Assembly: GCA_020726285.1 (NCBI GenBank)
Contig: DYSW01000002.1
Coordinates: forward strand, 93,980 to 157,979
Direction of reading: 5' to 3'
DNA length: 64,000 nucleotides
From: Melioribacter roseus
GTDB lineage: Bacteria > Bacteroidota > Ignavibacteria > Ignavibacteriales > Melioribacteraceae
How positions within the stretch are numbered: the first letter of the stretch is position 1; each line of letters opens with the position of its first letter. The notes beneath the pieces are model-generated. The model was not told where the DNA came from and made no database searches. It saw nothing but the letters and a program-made list of their open reading frames with translations. The translations under genes were made by a program, and so were the position numbers. Positions 47,196 to 55,920 of the stretch are shown piece after piece.

Positions 47196-48162
47196 TTTGA
47201 TCTAAATACTCTTTATAATCTAAAAAAGTGTCTTCTATTTGTGAATATTCGGTTAGAGTCATCAGTTTTTGTCTGATTTTTGATGCTCCGAAAAAACCTT
47301 TCAAATACCCAGAATAGAATTTTCGAAAAGGAATTGCTGCTCTTTCACCTTTTAATGCAATCTCGTATCTCAAATGTTTAAGTGCAATTTCAATAATTTC
47401 ATTATGTGTAAATTTTGTATTGATTTTTCCATATTTTAAGATTTCTTGCCCTTCTTTGAAAATCCATGGCTGACCAATTGCACCTCGAGCAATCATAAAA
47501 CCATCAGCATTTGTTTCTGAAATTGCACGCATTAAATCAGAAGAATCCATTATTCCACCATTTAGGATAACTGGAATTTCAACCACTTCTTTTATTTTAT
47601 CGACCCAAAACCAAGTAGCTACACCCGAATGACCTTGAACTCGTGTTCTGCAATGAATTGTAAGTAATTTTGCACCAGCATCTTGAATTCTTTTTGCAAC
47701 ATCACAAATTTGAATTGAATCATCATCCCAACCTAAACGAGTTTTAACAGATACTGGAGTTTCAACTGAATTAACAATTTCTCTTACCATTTTTTCCATA
47801 TAAACTGGATCTTTTAGTAAACCTGCTCCAGCTCCACGATTTGCAACTTTTTTCACCCAGCAACCCGCGTTTATGTCAATTACTGTTGGGTTTAGACTTT
47901 CTGCAATTTTGGCAGATTCTACCATTGGTTGGATTTCACCACCGTAAATTTGAATTCCAATTGGTCTTTCAATTTCATCAAAATTCATTTTTTCACGTGT
48001 TTTTTTGCTATTTCGTGTCAATCCATCTGCATTTACAAACTCTGTGTAAACAATGTCAGCTCCAAGTTCTTTGCAAATTAATCGGAATGCAGAATTAGTA
48101 ATGTCCTCCATTGGTGCAAGCAAAAGTGGTTTATTAAAGTGAATATTTGATAAGTTAAACAT
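47164..48162 (-). CDS. dusB: tRNA dihydrouridine synthase
   Basis: A 332-residue FMN-dependent TIM-barrel enzyme reducing uridine in tRNA D-loops. LLAPMEDITNSAFRLICKEL, the proton-donor C101 in DINAGCWVKKVANRG, VSVKTRLGWDDDSIQI, TIHCRTRVQGHSG and NGGIMDSSDL are conserved. The residue after the catalytic cysteine is Trp, where most relatives have Pro. Length and C-terminal helical domain fit DusB. It overlaps the MFS gene by 8 bases. Confidence 0.92.
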   Translation of the reverse strand: MFNLSNIHFNKPLLLAPMEDITNSAFRLICKELGADIVYTEFVNADGLTRNSKKTREKMNFDEIERPIGIQIYGGEIQPMVESAKIAESLNPTVIDINAGCWVKKVANRGAGAGLLKDPVYMEKMVREIVNSVETPVSVKTRLGWDDDSIQICDVAKRIQDAGAKLLTIHCRTRVQGHSGVATWFWVDKIKEVVEIPVILNGGIMDSSDLMRAISETNADGFMIARGAIGQPWIFKEGQEILKYGKINTKFTHNEIIEIALKHLRYEIALKGERAAIPFRKFYSGYLKGFFGASKIRQKLMTLTEYSQIEDTFLDYKEYLDQNDQIEQNIIS

Positions 48163-49330
48163 TTGTTTCTTCTTTGAATATTTTGTTAAAGAGTAATAAT
48201 GTGATTAAAGTAACCAAAGCACCAGTATAAAATGGGAAAGAAAAACTAACATATTCAAAACTCCAACCACCCCAAAGTGGTCCTAAAACTCTTGCAAATG
48301 CCGAAATTGATTGACTTACTCCAAGTACTTCACCTTGATTATGCTCCGGAGCATATTTAGATATCATACTTGATAGAATTGGCTGAAGAAGACCAGTTCC
48401 AATAGACATGATTGTAACAACAACCGCAACACCAATAAAGTTAAATCCATGTGGAATAAACAAAAGTCCAATTCCCATTAAAAATATGCCCCACGAAAGT
48501 AATTTCTTTTCTCTAAACTTTTTTGAGAGTATTTTCAAAGCACGAATTTGAATTAAGACGCCCACAAGTCCCGAAATTCCAAATAATACTCCATTTTGTT
48601 GATCAGAAAATCCATAGTATTTGAAACCAATTAATGCAAAAGTGCCATAAATATTAGCCATTGCAAAAATTAGACTTGAAAATAGAAATATTAAAAATCC
48701 CACTTTAGGAATTCTAAGGACAGAAACTGCACTTTTCCAGTCAAATAGTTTAATTCTTATTTTGTCAGGTTTGACAGCCAATTTAGTTTCTGGCAAATAA
48801 CTGATAGCGACTAAAAATGCTAAAAATGAAAATGATGCTGAAACATATCCTATTACAGAATATCCAAATTCTGATAAAAATCCACCAATTAGTGGACCAA
48901 AAACAAAACCTAGACCAAATGCTCCGCCAAGCATTCCCATTCCTTTCGAACGATTTTCTTTCGTAGTATTGTCTGCAATATATGCTTGAGCAACTCCAAT
49001 ATTACTTGCTCCAATTCCTGCAAGCATTCTTGAAAGAATTAGTAAAAAAAAGGAATCAGTAATTGAAAATATTAAATAAGAAAAGGAAGTCAGTAGTAAT
49101 GTTCCTACAATAATTGGTTTTCTACCTATTTTGTCTGACAAACTTCCTAAAATTGGGTTAAAAATAAACTGCATTAATGAAAAAGTGGCTACAATCATTC
49201 CAATTTGAAATTCGGAAATACCAATTTCTTTTGTAGCAAACGTTGGAAGCACTGGAATTAAAACTCCAAAACCAAGTAAATCAATAAAAACAGTAATAAA
49301 AATTATTGATAAAGTCTTTTTGTTTGTCAT
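48155..49330 (-). CDS. MFS transporter (drug-efflux TetA-like)
   Basis: A 391-residue major facilitator with 12 helices. LLGFGVLIPVLPTFATKEI at helix 1, the motif A GSLSDKIGRKPIIVGTLLL between helices 2 and 3, and RMLAGIGASNIGVAQAYIAD match the TetA/multidrug group. Substrate is unknown. It overlaps capA by 4 bases and dus by 8, so it is translated within the same operon. Confidence 0.85.
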   Translation of the reverse strand: MTNKKTLSIIFITVFIDLLGFGVLIPVLPTFATKEIGISEFQIGMIVATFSLMQFIFNPILGSLSDKIGRKPIIVGTLLLTSFSYLIFSITDSFFLLILSRMLAGIGASNIGVAQAYIADNTTKENRSKGMGMLGGAFGLGFVFGPLIGGFLSEFGYSVIGYVSASFSFLAFLVAISYLPETKLAVKPDKIRIKLFDWKSAVSVLRIPKVGFLIFLFSSLIFAMANIYGTFALIGFKYYGFSDQQNGVLFGISGLVGVLIQIRALKILSKKFREKKLLSWGIFLMGIGLLFIPHGFNFIGVAVVVTIMSIGTGLLQPILSSMISKYAPEHNQGEVLGVSQSISAFARVLGPLWGGWSFEYVSFSFPFYTGALVTLITLLLFNKIFKEETNV

Positions 49331-50439
49331 TTTATTTCTGTTTCTCCAGATAATATTCTCTTAGAATCATTAAAACTTTGTTTCATTAATTGAGTTTTCT
49401 CACTATCAAAAATTAAGGAATTCTCTTGCAAATCTGGTATAATTAAAAAATCAACCTCTTTTTTCTCAGTTTTTCCTTTGTAAACCCAAGTTGGAATGTA
49501 ATGCAGATCTTCTACATACGTTAATTTAGATTGATAATTCTTCACAATAGAAAAATTTAGAATTACACCCGAATCGGAAAACCGCCACTGCTGATTTGAT
49601 ACAAAATTCCCTAATGAAAATGCCACAAATCCGTTTTCAATCTTACTTTTTGAAGTAATTACTATTGGTTGAAGTACGTGCGGATGACTTCCAATAACTA
49701 TACCAGCACCATTATTGAATGCAAAATTCACAAATTCTTTTTGATAGCCTGAAGGACTTTTTTCATATTCATTTCCAAAATGGAAGTAGACTATAATTAC
49801 ATCAAGATTTTTCTTTTTTAATTCACTAAGTTCTTCTTTCAAAAGATTTTTCGAGATTTCATTCACTTCCCATTCAGAATCTGTTGGAAGACTAAAACCA
49901 TTTGTTCCGTATGTTGCGGCTAAAATCCCAAGCTTAATACCATTTTTTTCAATTATATGATATTTATTTTCACCTTTCTTCTGACTTCCGATACTGATTA
50001 ACCCCGCTTTCTTTATAATTTCCAATGTTCGACGAACACCTAATTCAAATTGATCAATTGCATGATTATTTGCTGTAAAAAGATAATCAAAACCCGTTTC
50101 TTTCAATTCATAAACAAATTCATCGGGTGTGTTAAAAGTTGGATAACCTTGATATTTTATCATTTTACCAGCAGTTACCGTTTCCAAATTGCCAAAAGTA
50201 AGATCTGATTGCGAAAGCAAACCTTTCACATTTTCGTAAACAGAAGAAAATTCGTAAGTGTTTGTTTCTTCAATTAATGCGGAATTTATTTGAGGTCCAT
50301 GACACATAAAATCACCAACAAATGTTAATGTAAGTTTTGAACTTAATGAGTCTTCTGGAAAAAGTGAGTTTGGACTTAAAATTTGGGAGAATAGAGATGT
50401 GCTAAAAATTGATAAAAAAAAGAGCTGTTTAACAAACAT
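49327..50439 (-). CDS. CapA-family (PGA_cap) metallophosphatase-like protein
   Basis: A secreted or periplasmic protein of 370 residues with an N-terminal signal peptide (MFVKQLFFLSIFSTSLFSQ). The PGA_cap/CapA domain runs from about 35 to 300: LTFVGDFMCHGP, FGNLETV, FTANNHAIDQFELG, VIVYFHFGNEYEKSPSGYQK and GIVIGSHPHVLQP mark the calcineurin-like metal sites. Relatives act in poly-gamma-glutamate capsule synthesis, but no other pgs/cap gene is near. Start candidates are ATG 50451 and ATG 50439; both lie in the loop of a terminator-like hairpin, and 50439 gives the best signal peptide. Confidence 0.78.
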   Translation of the reverse strand: MFVKQLFFLSIFSTSLFSQILSPNSLFPEDSLSSKLTLTFVGDFMCHGPQINSALIEETNTYEFSSVYENVKGLLSQSDLTFGNLETVTAGKMIKYQGYPTFNTPDEFVYELKETGFDYLFTANNHAIDQFELGVRRTLEIIKKAGLISIGSQKKGENKYHIIEKNGIKLGILAATYGTNGFSLPTDSEWEVNEISKNLLKEELSELKKKNLDVIIVYFHFGNEYEKSPSGYQKEFVNFAFNNGAGIVIGSHPHVLQPIVITSKSKIENGFVAFSLGNFVSNQQWRFSDSGVILNFSIVKNYQSKLTYVEDLHYIPTWVYKGKTEKKEVDFLIIPDLQENSLIFDSEKTQLMKQSFNDSKRILSGETEIK

Positions 50440-50466
50440 TTTGTAAATCATCTTTGTAAACAGCTC
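50422..50466 (-). terminator. Terminator-like hairpin spanning the start of the CapA-like gene
   Basis: On the minus strand, GAGCTGTTTA pairs perfectly with TAAACAGCTC (10 bases), extendable to 14 pairs with one bulge, and runs into TTTTTTTTATC. It starts 9 bases after the histone-like gene's stop, where a terminator is expected, but the loop contains both CapA start candidates and the distal arm encodes residues VKQL. Confidence 0.7.
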
Positions 50467-50474
50467 CAAAATAA

Positions 50475-50660
50475 TTATTTCGCTTTGCTTTCTTTTATTT
50501 GTTGAATTTCATTTCGCATATCTTGCGACAATTTTTTCAACTCATTTAAGCCTTTACGAACTCGTGTACCAGCTGCTGATTGTCCTTTTACATAGAACTT
50601 TTCAACATCAGTTTCCATAGCTTTTAAGTGTTCAAGAATAACTTTGTACTTGTCACTCAT
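50475..50660 (-). CDS. Histone H1-like nucleoid protein (Hc1 family)
   Basis: A 61-residue, lysine-rich helical protein. DVEKFYVKGQSAAGTRVRKG and the following LNELKKLSQDMRNEIQQIKE match the Bacteroidota/Chlamydia Hc1-type histone H1-like family, which binds and compacts DNA. A strong AGGAGG site precedes the ATG, suggesting high translation. It stands alone ahead of a hairpin terminator. Family assignment rests on the KGxxAAGTRVRKG core. Confidence 0.82.
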   Translation of the reverse strand: MSDKYKVILEHLKAMETDVEKFYVKGQSAAGTRVRKGLNELKKLSQDMRNEIQQIKESKAK

Positions 50661-50678
50661 ATTTAACCTCCTGTGTTT

Positions 50679-52670
50679 TTAGTTAATTTTTAAGTTTTCA
50701 AACATGATTTCAGCAATATCTTTAACTTTTACTTCATCAGATTTACCATTAGCTTTAACGCCATCATTCATCATCGTCATACAAAAAGGACATGCCGACG
50801 CAACAATTTCAGCACCAGTAGAAATAGCTTCAGCTGCTCTATTTTCATTAATCCGAGTTCCTTCGTTTTCCTCTAAAAACATTCTTCCCCCACCAGCTCC
50901 GCAACAAAATCCGGAATCATGATTTCTTTCCATCTCTACAATTTCAACTCCGCCAATTTTACTAATTGTACGTGGTTCATCGTAAATATTGTTATATCTT
51001 CCCAAATAACAAGAATCATGAAAAGTAATTTTTTCAGACTCTTTTTTCTCCTCGAATCTCAATTTCCCTTCTGTTACTAATTTATCTAAGAGTTCAGAAT
51101 GATGGAGTACTTCAAAATTCCCTCCAAATTGAGGATATTCATTTTTAATTGAATTGAAACAATGTGGACATGCTGTTACAATCTTCTTAACTCCATAACC
51201 GTTTAGTGTTTCAATATTTTCTTGCATTAACATTTGTGCGAGATATTCATTCCCTAATCTTCGTGCAGTATCTCCATTACATTTCTCTTCTGTTCCAAGA
51301 ATTCGAAAATCAATTCCAGCAGTTTGCATTAATTTAGCAAAAGTTTGAGATACTTTCTGATAACGTGGATCGTAAGATCCTGCACAACCAACCCAGAATA
51401 GATATTCGCCGTTGGCATCTTCAGATAAAGTTTTTATGTTCAAACCTTCAGCCCATTTTGCTCTATCTTGTGGATTATACGCCCACGGAGAAAAATTAGT
51501 CTCAAGATTTTTAAAAACTGGGTTTAATTCAGATGGAAATTCTGATTCCATTAAAACAAGATTTCTTCTCATATCTACAATTGCTGGAACATGTTCATTC
51601 ATTACAGGACATTCATAAACACAAGCACTACAAGTTGTACATGCCCATATTTCTTCATTAGAAATGTAACCTCCAACCAATTTTTTTTCATTCGCAGTAT
51701 TTTCAGTATCATTGGAAATTAACAAAGGAGCTTTTTCTTCTGTTCTGTGGCGAATATCAACGATAATTTTCTTTGGTGAGAGTAATTTACCTGTATTTGC
51801 TGCTGGACAAACGGCTTCACATCTTCCACATTCTGTACAAGTAAAACCATCAAGCATTTGCTTCCAAGAAAGATGTTCAATATCTGCAACACCAAATTGT
51901 TCAGCGTTTTCATCTTCAAGATTTATAGATTTAATTTCAAATCTTTTATGTCCCAAATCAGCTAAATAAACATTTGGAATTGCTGTATAAACGTGAAAAT
52001 GTTTAGAAAATGGCAAATAATTCATAAATCCAAACACCACTAATATGTGCATCCACCAAAATATTTCGTACCAGATTGATGCTGATTCATTATTGAAAAT
52101 TCCAGCCAAATAGAAAGAAATCGGTCTAATTTCGTTTTCTCCAAGTATAAAATTTTCTTTTGCAATTAGTGCACTAGTTTCTCCAAACATACTTATGGCA
52201 ACAAGTGAAATCATAGAAAGAACAATTATTGCATCTTTTTTTTCTTTTTCACCACCTTGTAGTCTTGGAACTTTAATTGCAAATCTTCGGATAAATGAAA
52301 ATGTTATTGCAGAAAGTACTAACAACCCAAAAATATCTTTTGATGCTGTAATAAATTTGTAAAATCCACCTAGAAAACTCCAAGTGAAGTTTGAATAAAA
52401 TCCTTGAATTATTGCTTCTAACACTGCAAAAAGAAATAAAATAAAACCCCAAAAAATCAGAAAATGAAGAATCCCTGCTTTTGGGTCACGAAGTAATTTA
52501 GATTGCCCGAAAGCAATTTTAATTACATTTAGTAATCTTTCATTTGAATTATCAAAACGATCATCTTCCTTACCAACCAAAAGATAGCTGATAATTCTTT
52601 TTAGGCTGTAAGCAAGAAAACCGAATGAAATGAAGAATACAACAACGAAAATGAAGTTTTTAAATTCCAT
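50679..52670 (-). CDS. Membrane (Fe-S) oxidoreductase, NarI/HdrDE-like, possible ETF:menaquinone oxidoreductase
   Basis: A 663-residue fusion: an N-terminal membrane domain of five or six helices (about 5-230, NarI/HdrE-like with several histidines), two [4Fe-4S] motifs (CTECGRCEAVCP near 277, CTTCSACVYECP near 343), then two CCG (DUF224) domains with WVGCAGSYDPR, CNGDTARRLGNEY, CPHCFN, DSCYLGRYNNIY and SGFCCGAGGGRM. This architecture matches heterodisulfide reductase-like proteins and the EMO-type proteins thought to move electrons from electron-transfer flavoprotein to menaquinone. No ETF gene is adjacent, so the donor is inferred, not seen. Confidence 0.85.
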   Translation of the reverse strand: MEFKNFIFVVVFFISFGFLAYSLKRIISYLLVGKEDDRFDNSNERLLNVIKIAFGQSKLLRDPKAGILHFLIFWGFILFLFAVLEAIIQGFYSNFTWSFLGGFYKFITASKDIFGLLVLSAITFSFIRRFAIKVPRLQGGEKEKKDAIIVLSMISLVAISMFGETSALIAKENFILGENEIRPISFYLAGIFNNESASIWYEIFWWMHILVVFGFMNYLPFSKHFHVYTAIPNVYLADLGHKRFEIKSINLEDENAEQFGVADIEHLSWKQMLDGFTCTECGRCEAVCPAANTGKLLSPKKIIVDIRHRTEEKAPLLISNDTENTANEKKLVGGYISNEEIWACTTCSACVYECPVMNEHVPAIVDMRRNLVLMESEFPSELNPVFKNLETNFSPWAYNPQDRAKWAEGLNIKTLSEDANGEYLFWVGCAGSYDPRYQKVSQTFAKLMQTAGIDFRILGTEEKCNGDTARRLGNEYLAQMLMQENIETLNGYGVKKIVTACPHCFNSIKNEYPQFGGNFEVLHHSELLDKLVTEGKLRFEEKKESEKITFHDSCYLGRYNNIYDEPRTISKIGGVEIVEMERNHDSGFCCGAGGGRMFLEENEGTRINENRAAEAISTGAEIVASACPFCMTMMNDGVKANGKSDEVKVKDIAEIMFENLKIN

Positions 52671-52697
52671 TGTACATTATATAATTATTGGTTAAAA

Positions 52698-53267
52698 TTA
52701 ACCTTTTTTTGTGCGGTAAGAATAAAAAATTGCAATAGCTAATATAGTTTTGGCAAAACCCCAAACTGAAAAACCTAATGCTCCAATTGTAAATGAAGTC
52801 TTTAAATCACCATTAAAGAAAAGTGATAAATAAAGTGAACCGGATATTAAAATCAACATTGTTCCTAAAAGCATTGTTGATGAAATGGTTACTAAATTTT
52901 TTGAATTTTGAATAAATAATCCGACAAAAAATGCAACTATTGGAAACGACCATAAATATCCACCAGTTAACCCAAATAATATTGGAAATCCACCAGAAAA
53001 ATTGGCGAAAACTGGTATTCCGAATGCACCCATAAATAAATATGTTAATTGTGCAAGTGCTCCGTTAATCGGACCTAAAAAAGCTCCAGATAATAAAACA
53101 AGTAAAGTTTGCAAAGTAAATGGGATTGGTTGTGTTGGGATTGAAATTTGTGCAGAAACTGCAGTGAGTACGGAAAAAGAAATTACACGTACAAAATCGG
53201 AATTTTTAACAAATGAATAAAATTCGCTTAATTGGATATTTTGTAATATTTGTTTTACTTGTAGCAT
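52698..53267 (-). CDS. bioY: Biotin transporter BioY (ECF S component)
   Basis: A 189-residue integral membrane protein with six helices. SVLTAVSAQISIPTQPIPFT, LQTLLVLLSGAFLGP and TYLFMGAFGIPVFANFSGGF are the characteristic BioY sequence. BioY imports biotin, alone or with an ECF energising module; no EcfAT gene is near. No biotin operator-like palindrome was recognised upstream. Confidence 0.93.
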   Translation of the reverse strand: MLQVKQILQNIQLSEFYSFVKNSDFVRVISFSVLTAVSAQISIPTQPIPFTLQTLLVLLSGAFLGPINGALAQLTYLFMGAFGIPVFANFSGGFPILFGLTGGYLWSFPIVAFFVGLFIQNSKNLVTISSTMLLGTMLILISGSLYLSLFFNGDLKTSFTIGALGFSVWGFAKTILAIAIFYSYRTKKG

Positions 53268-53341
53268 TTTTCACCAATAATTAAGATTTAACATAAAATT
53301 AATTAGCAAATATCTTTCTTTGCTTTGCAAAAGTCAAGCAT

Positions 53342-54103
53342 TCAATGGTTATTTATCAACTCAAAGTCCGATTTTTTTAGCCACCCTTTTTTACCATCAG
53401 CAAGTTTGATTTCAAACCAATCGCTAAGATTATCCACAATTAGAACTTTAAGTCCTTCGTGTATTATAAAAGTTGCTTTACTTTCATCATTTGGGGATGA
53501 TTTTACAGTTACTTCACTCATTGTAATTATAGCATAATTCTCGTTAGAAACTAAATCCACTTTGCTTACATAAAGTATTATAAAAAAAGCAATTAACAAG
53601 GTTGATGAGAAAATTCCAAGTAACGAAAGACGCTTACTAAATTCTGTTTGAAATCTGAATAAATAGATAAATGCGAACAAAGTTAGCACAAAAAGAGAAA
53701 GTAAGAAAAGAATGGTATTTACAGAGAAAAGAGAAATTAACCATTTCCAAAATGAAAAAAAGAAAAAATCTGGGATAACATCAATTCTATCCTGAATTCT
53801 ACTATTTGCAATTTCTAAATTGTATCTAACATCTTCATTCTGAGTATCGAGCATAAAAGCACGTTCAAAATACAAAATTGCTTTGCCGTAAATTCCTTGT
53901 TTGAAATAAGAATTCCCCAAATTAAAGTATAATTCAAAACTTTCATACCCAGATTTTTCAATTTTTGAAAATAAATCAACTGCGGTTTGGTAATCTTTTT
54001 TCAAATAGGCTGAATTTCCTTTTTGGAACCATTTTCCCAAATTTGTTTCTTGAGCAAATGAAATAGTAACAAAAATCGAAAGAAAAACTAACATCTTTTT
54101 CAT
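53342..54103 (-). CDS. batE: BatE: TPR and SH3-domain membrane protein
   Basis: A 253-residue protein with a signal peptide, TPR repeats (about 25-105, NSAYLKKDYQTAVDLFSK, YFNLGNSYFKQGIYGKAILY), two membrane helices (about 118-175) and a C-terminal bacterial SH3 domain (VTVKSSPNDESKATFI to DGKKGWLKKSD). This order is typical of BatE, the last gene of the Bacteroides aerotolerance operon. The TPRs could bind partner Bat proteins. Its start is the base where the batD stop ends. Confidence 0.85.
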   Translation of the reverse strand: MKKMLVFLSIFVTISFAQETNLGKWFQKGNSAYLKKDYQTAVDLFSKIEKSGYESFELYFNLGNSYFKQGIYGKAILYFERAFMLDTQNEDVRYNLEIANSRIQDRIDVIPDFFFFSFWKWLISLFSVNTILFLLSLFVLTLFAFIYLFRFQTEFSKRLSLLGIFSSTLLIAFFIILYVSKVDLVSNENYAIITMSEVTVKSSPNDESKATFIIHEGLKVLIVDNLSDWFEIKLADGKKGWLKKSDFELINNH

Positions 54104-55917
54104 TATTTGGCATCCTTTCTGAATTGTGCATCCAAATCAAGAATTAATTTCACGGAATATTCGTACAATTTGTTCATTTCTTCATAATTCTGCTGCGAAA
54201 TGGCAAATCGCATAAATTCTGCATTTTCAATTATTCTTCTGAATTCAAAAATCACTTCTTCGGTGAAATTCAAATTTCTTAATTTATCTTCAACTTTCGA
54301 AATTGAAAAGTCAGATTTTGACATTTTCAGTTTAATTTCCAAATACTCATAAATTGATTCAGATAAATGCGTCGAAAATTCTTTATAATTATTGTTTTTC
54401 AAAGCTATCTTAGCAGTTTCTAATCGTTTTCTTGCGGCTTTATCGGCTTTTTTGAAATTTATTAAATCAATATTTTCTAATTGAGCTTCTTCTTTCAATT
54501 TGTAGATTACAATTGCGACAAATCCCAAAATTGATAATAAATTCCAAATTATAAAGAAAGTTGGAAGCAAATTGATTGATTCTATTCGTTCAAAATCAGT
54601 TTTGTCTTTAATAAATCGTAAATCTTTATCTAATAACTGAATTTCTTCTTTTGAATAATTTGATGAACCAATTTGTGAAGAATTACCAGAACCTTTTTTA
54701 ATCTGAATCTTAAATGGTCCAAATGTTTTTGTTTGATATTTTACAGAAGCGGGATTGAAGTAAGAAAATTGAATTTCATCGATTATTCTTTCACCTGAAG
54801 TCCGCGAAATTAAAAGATATTCTGCTGTTTTCTTTCCAGAAATTCTATCTCTTTTGCTAATATTTTCTGTTGTTTTCGGGTCGTAAACTTCAAAACCATC
54901 AGGAATTTGCAACTTTGGCATTTCTGCTAAAACAATATTTCCGCTGCCGCTAATTGATAAATTAATTGCGATTGGCTCATTCACTTCAACTTCACTTTTT
55001 ACCAAATTTGCCGAAAAATCAAAATTTCCTACAGCACCAGAAAAACTTGCAGGTTGTCCCGAAGGTAATTCCTTTGCATTTATCACAATACTATTGGAAG
55101 CAACTTCCCTTTCAATTCTTTCAGTTCTATTAAAAAATGGGTCATTAAAAAAATCGTTGAATGAATTATTTCTTCGTGTTTGCTTTTTCTGAACGATAAC
55201 TGGAATGTTCAATTTAAATGGAGTGATTGTCAATTTTCCACTTTTTGTTGGGAAAAGTGAAACTTTTTTGATAGTTGCAACTTGAAATCTTTCGCCATTA
55301 TACATTTCATAATTCAAAGCCAAAGTTGATGGCATATCGAGTTCTTCCGTCCAAAAATCTGGATATTTTGGGAATTTTGAAACTTGTGGCGATGAAATAC
55401 TTAATCTTGTATAAAGTTTGTAAACGACAACAATTTCTTCGCCTTTATAAACATTAGTTTTTGAAGGAATTGCTCGAATAAACAAATTTTTGCTAATATC
55501 TTCATCAGTAATTCCACTCGAAGAAGATTCACTTTCCGATTCTTTACTAACTTTAATTGTCAACCTATTTGTTCGAAAAACTTGTCCTTTATAATTGATT
55601 GAACTTTCAGAAATCTGAAATTCCCCCATTTTTTTTGCTACAAGAATAAAAGAATAAGTTAGCGATGATGAAACATTCCCATTTATAATTTGCATACTAG
55701 ATGAACGATTTGGTCCACTTAAAATTGTTAATCCGCCAACATCCGGTTGTCTGAAATCCTTCAGACTTTGCGAATCGCCGCCTTCGAATGTAAAAGAGAC
55801 TTCAAATCTTTCATTTAGAGCAACAACTGATTTTTCTGTAGAAGCTTCAAAAGTTTGAGCCAAATTGACGGAAAATAGTAATAAATATATTAGAAATAGT
55901 AATTTCGGAGTTTTCAT
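54103..55917 (-). CDS. batD: BatD: large periplasmic Bat protein with C-terminal membrane anchor
   Basis: A 604-residue protein with signal peptide (about 1-20), several Ig-like/beta-sandwich repeats characteristic of BatD (FEVSFTFEGGDSQSLKDF, SSSLTYSFILVAKKMGEFQI), one membrane helix near 460-480 and a cytoplasmic helical C-terminus (from about 490). It sits in the envelope in the Bat complex linked to oxygen tolerance and cell integrity in Bacteroidota and spirochaetes; the molecular role is not established. Its C-terminal domain resembles that of the small protein upstream of batA. Confidence 0.85.
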   Translation of the reverse strand: MKTPKLLFLIYLLLFSVNLAQTFEASTEKSVVALNERFEVSFTFEGGDSQSLKDFRQPDVGGLTILSGPNRSSSMQIINGNVSSSLTYSFILVAKKMGEFQISESSINYKGQVFRTNRLTIKVSKESESESSSSGITDEDISKNLFIRAIPSKTNVYKGEEIVVVYKLYTRLSISSPQVSKFPKYPDFWTEELDMPSTLALNYEMYNGERFQVATIKKVSLFPTKSGKLTITPFKLNIPVIVQKKQTRRNNSFNDFFNDPFFNRTERIEREVASNSIVINAKELPSGQPASFSGAVGNFDFSANLVKSEVEVNEPIAINLSISGSGNIVLAEMPKLQIPDGFEVYDPKTTENISKRDRISGKKTAEYLLISRTSGERIIDEIQFSYFNPASVKYQTKTFGPFKIQIKKGSGNSSQIGSSNYSKEEIQLLDKDLRFIKDKTDFERIESINLLPTFFIIWNLLSILGFVAIVIYKLKEEAQLENIDLINFKKADKAARKRLETAKIALKNNNYKEFSTHLSESIYEYLEIKLKMSKSDFSISKVEDKLRNLNFTEEVIFEFRRIIENAEFMRFAISQQNYEEMNKLYEYSVKLILDLDAQFRKDAK

Positions 55918-55920
55918 CTT

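Noticed and set aside
47991..48010. TTTCACGTG resembling half of a parS site
   Set aside because: The right half of the palindrome (AAACA) is missing, it lies inside the dus gene and is 24 kb from parAB; no full parS was found in the window.
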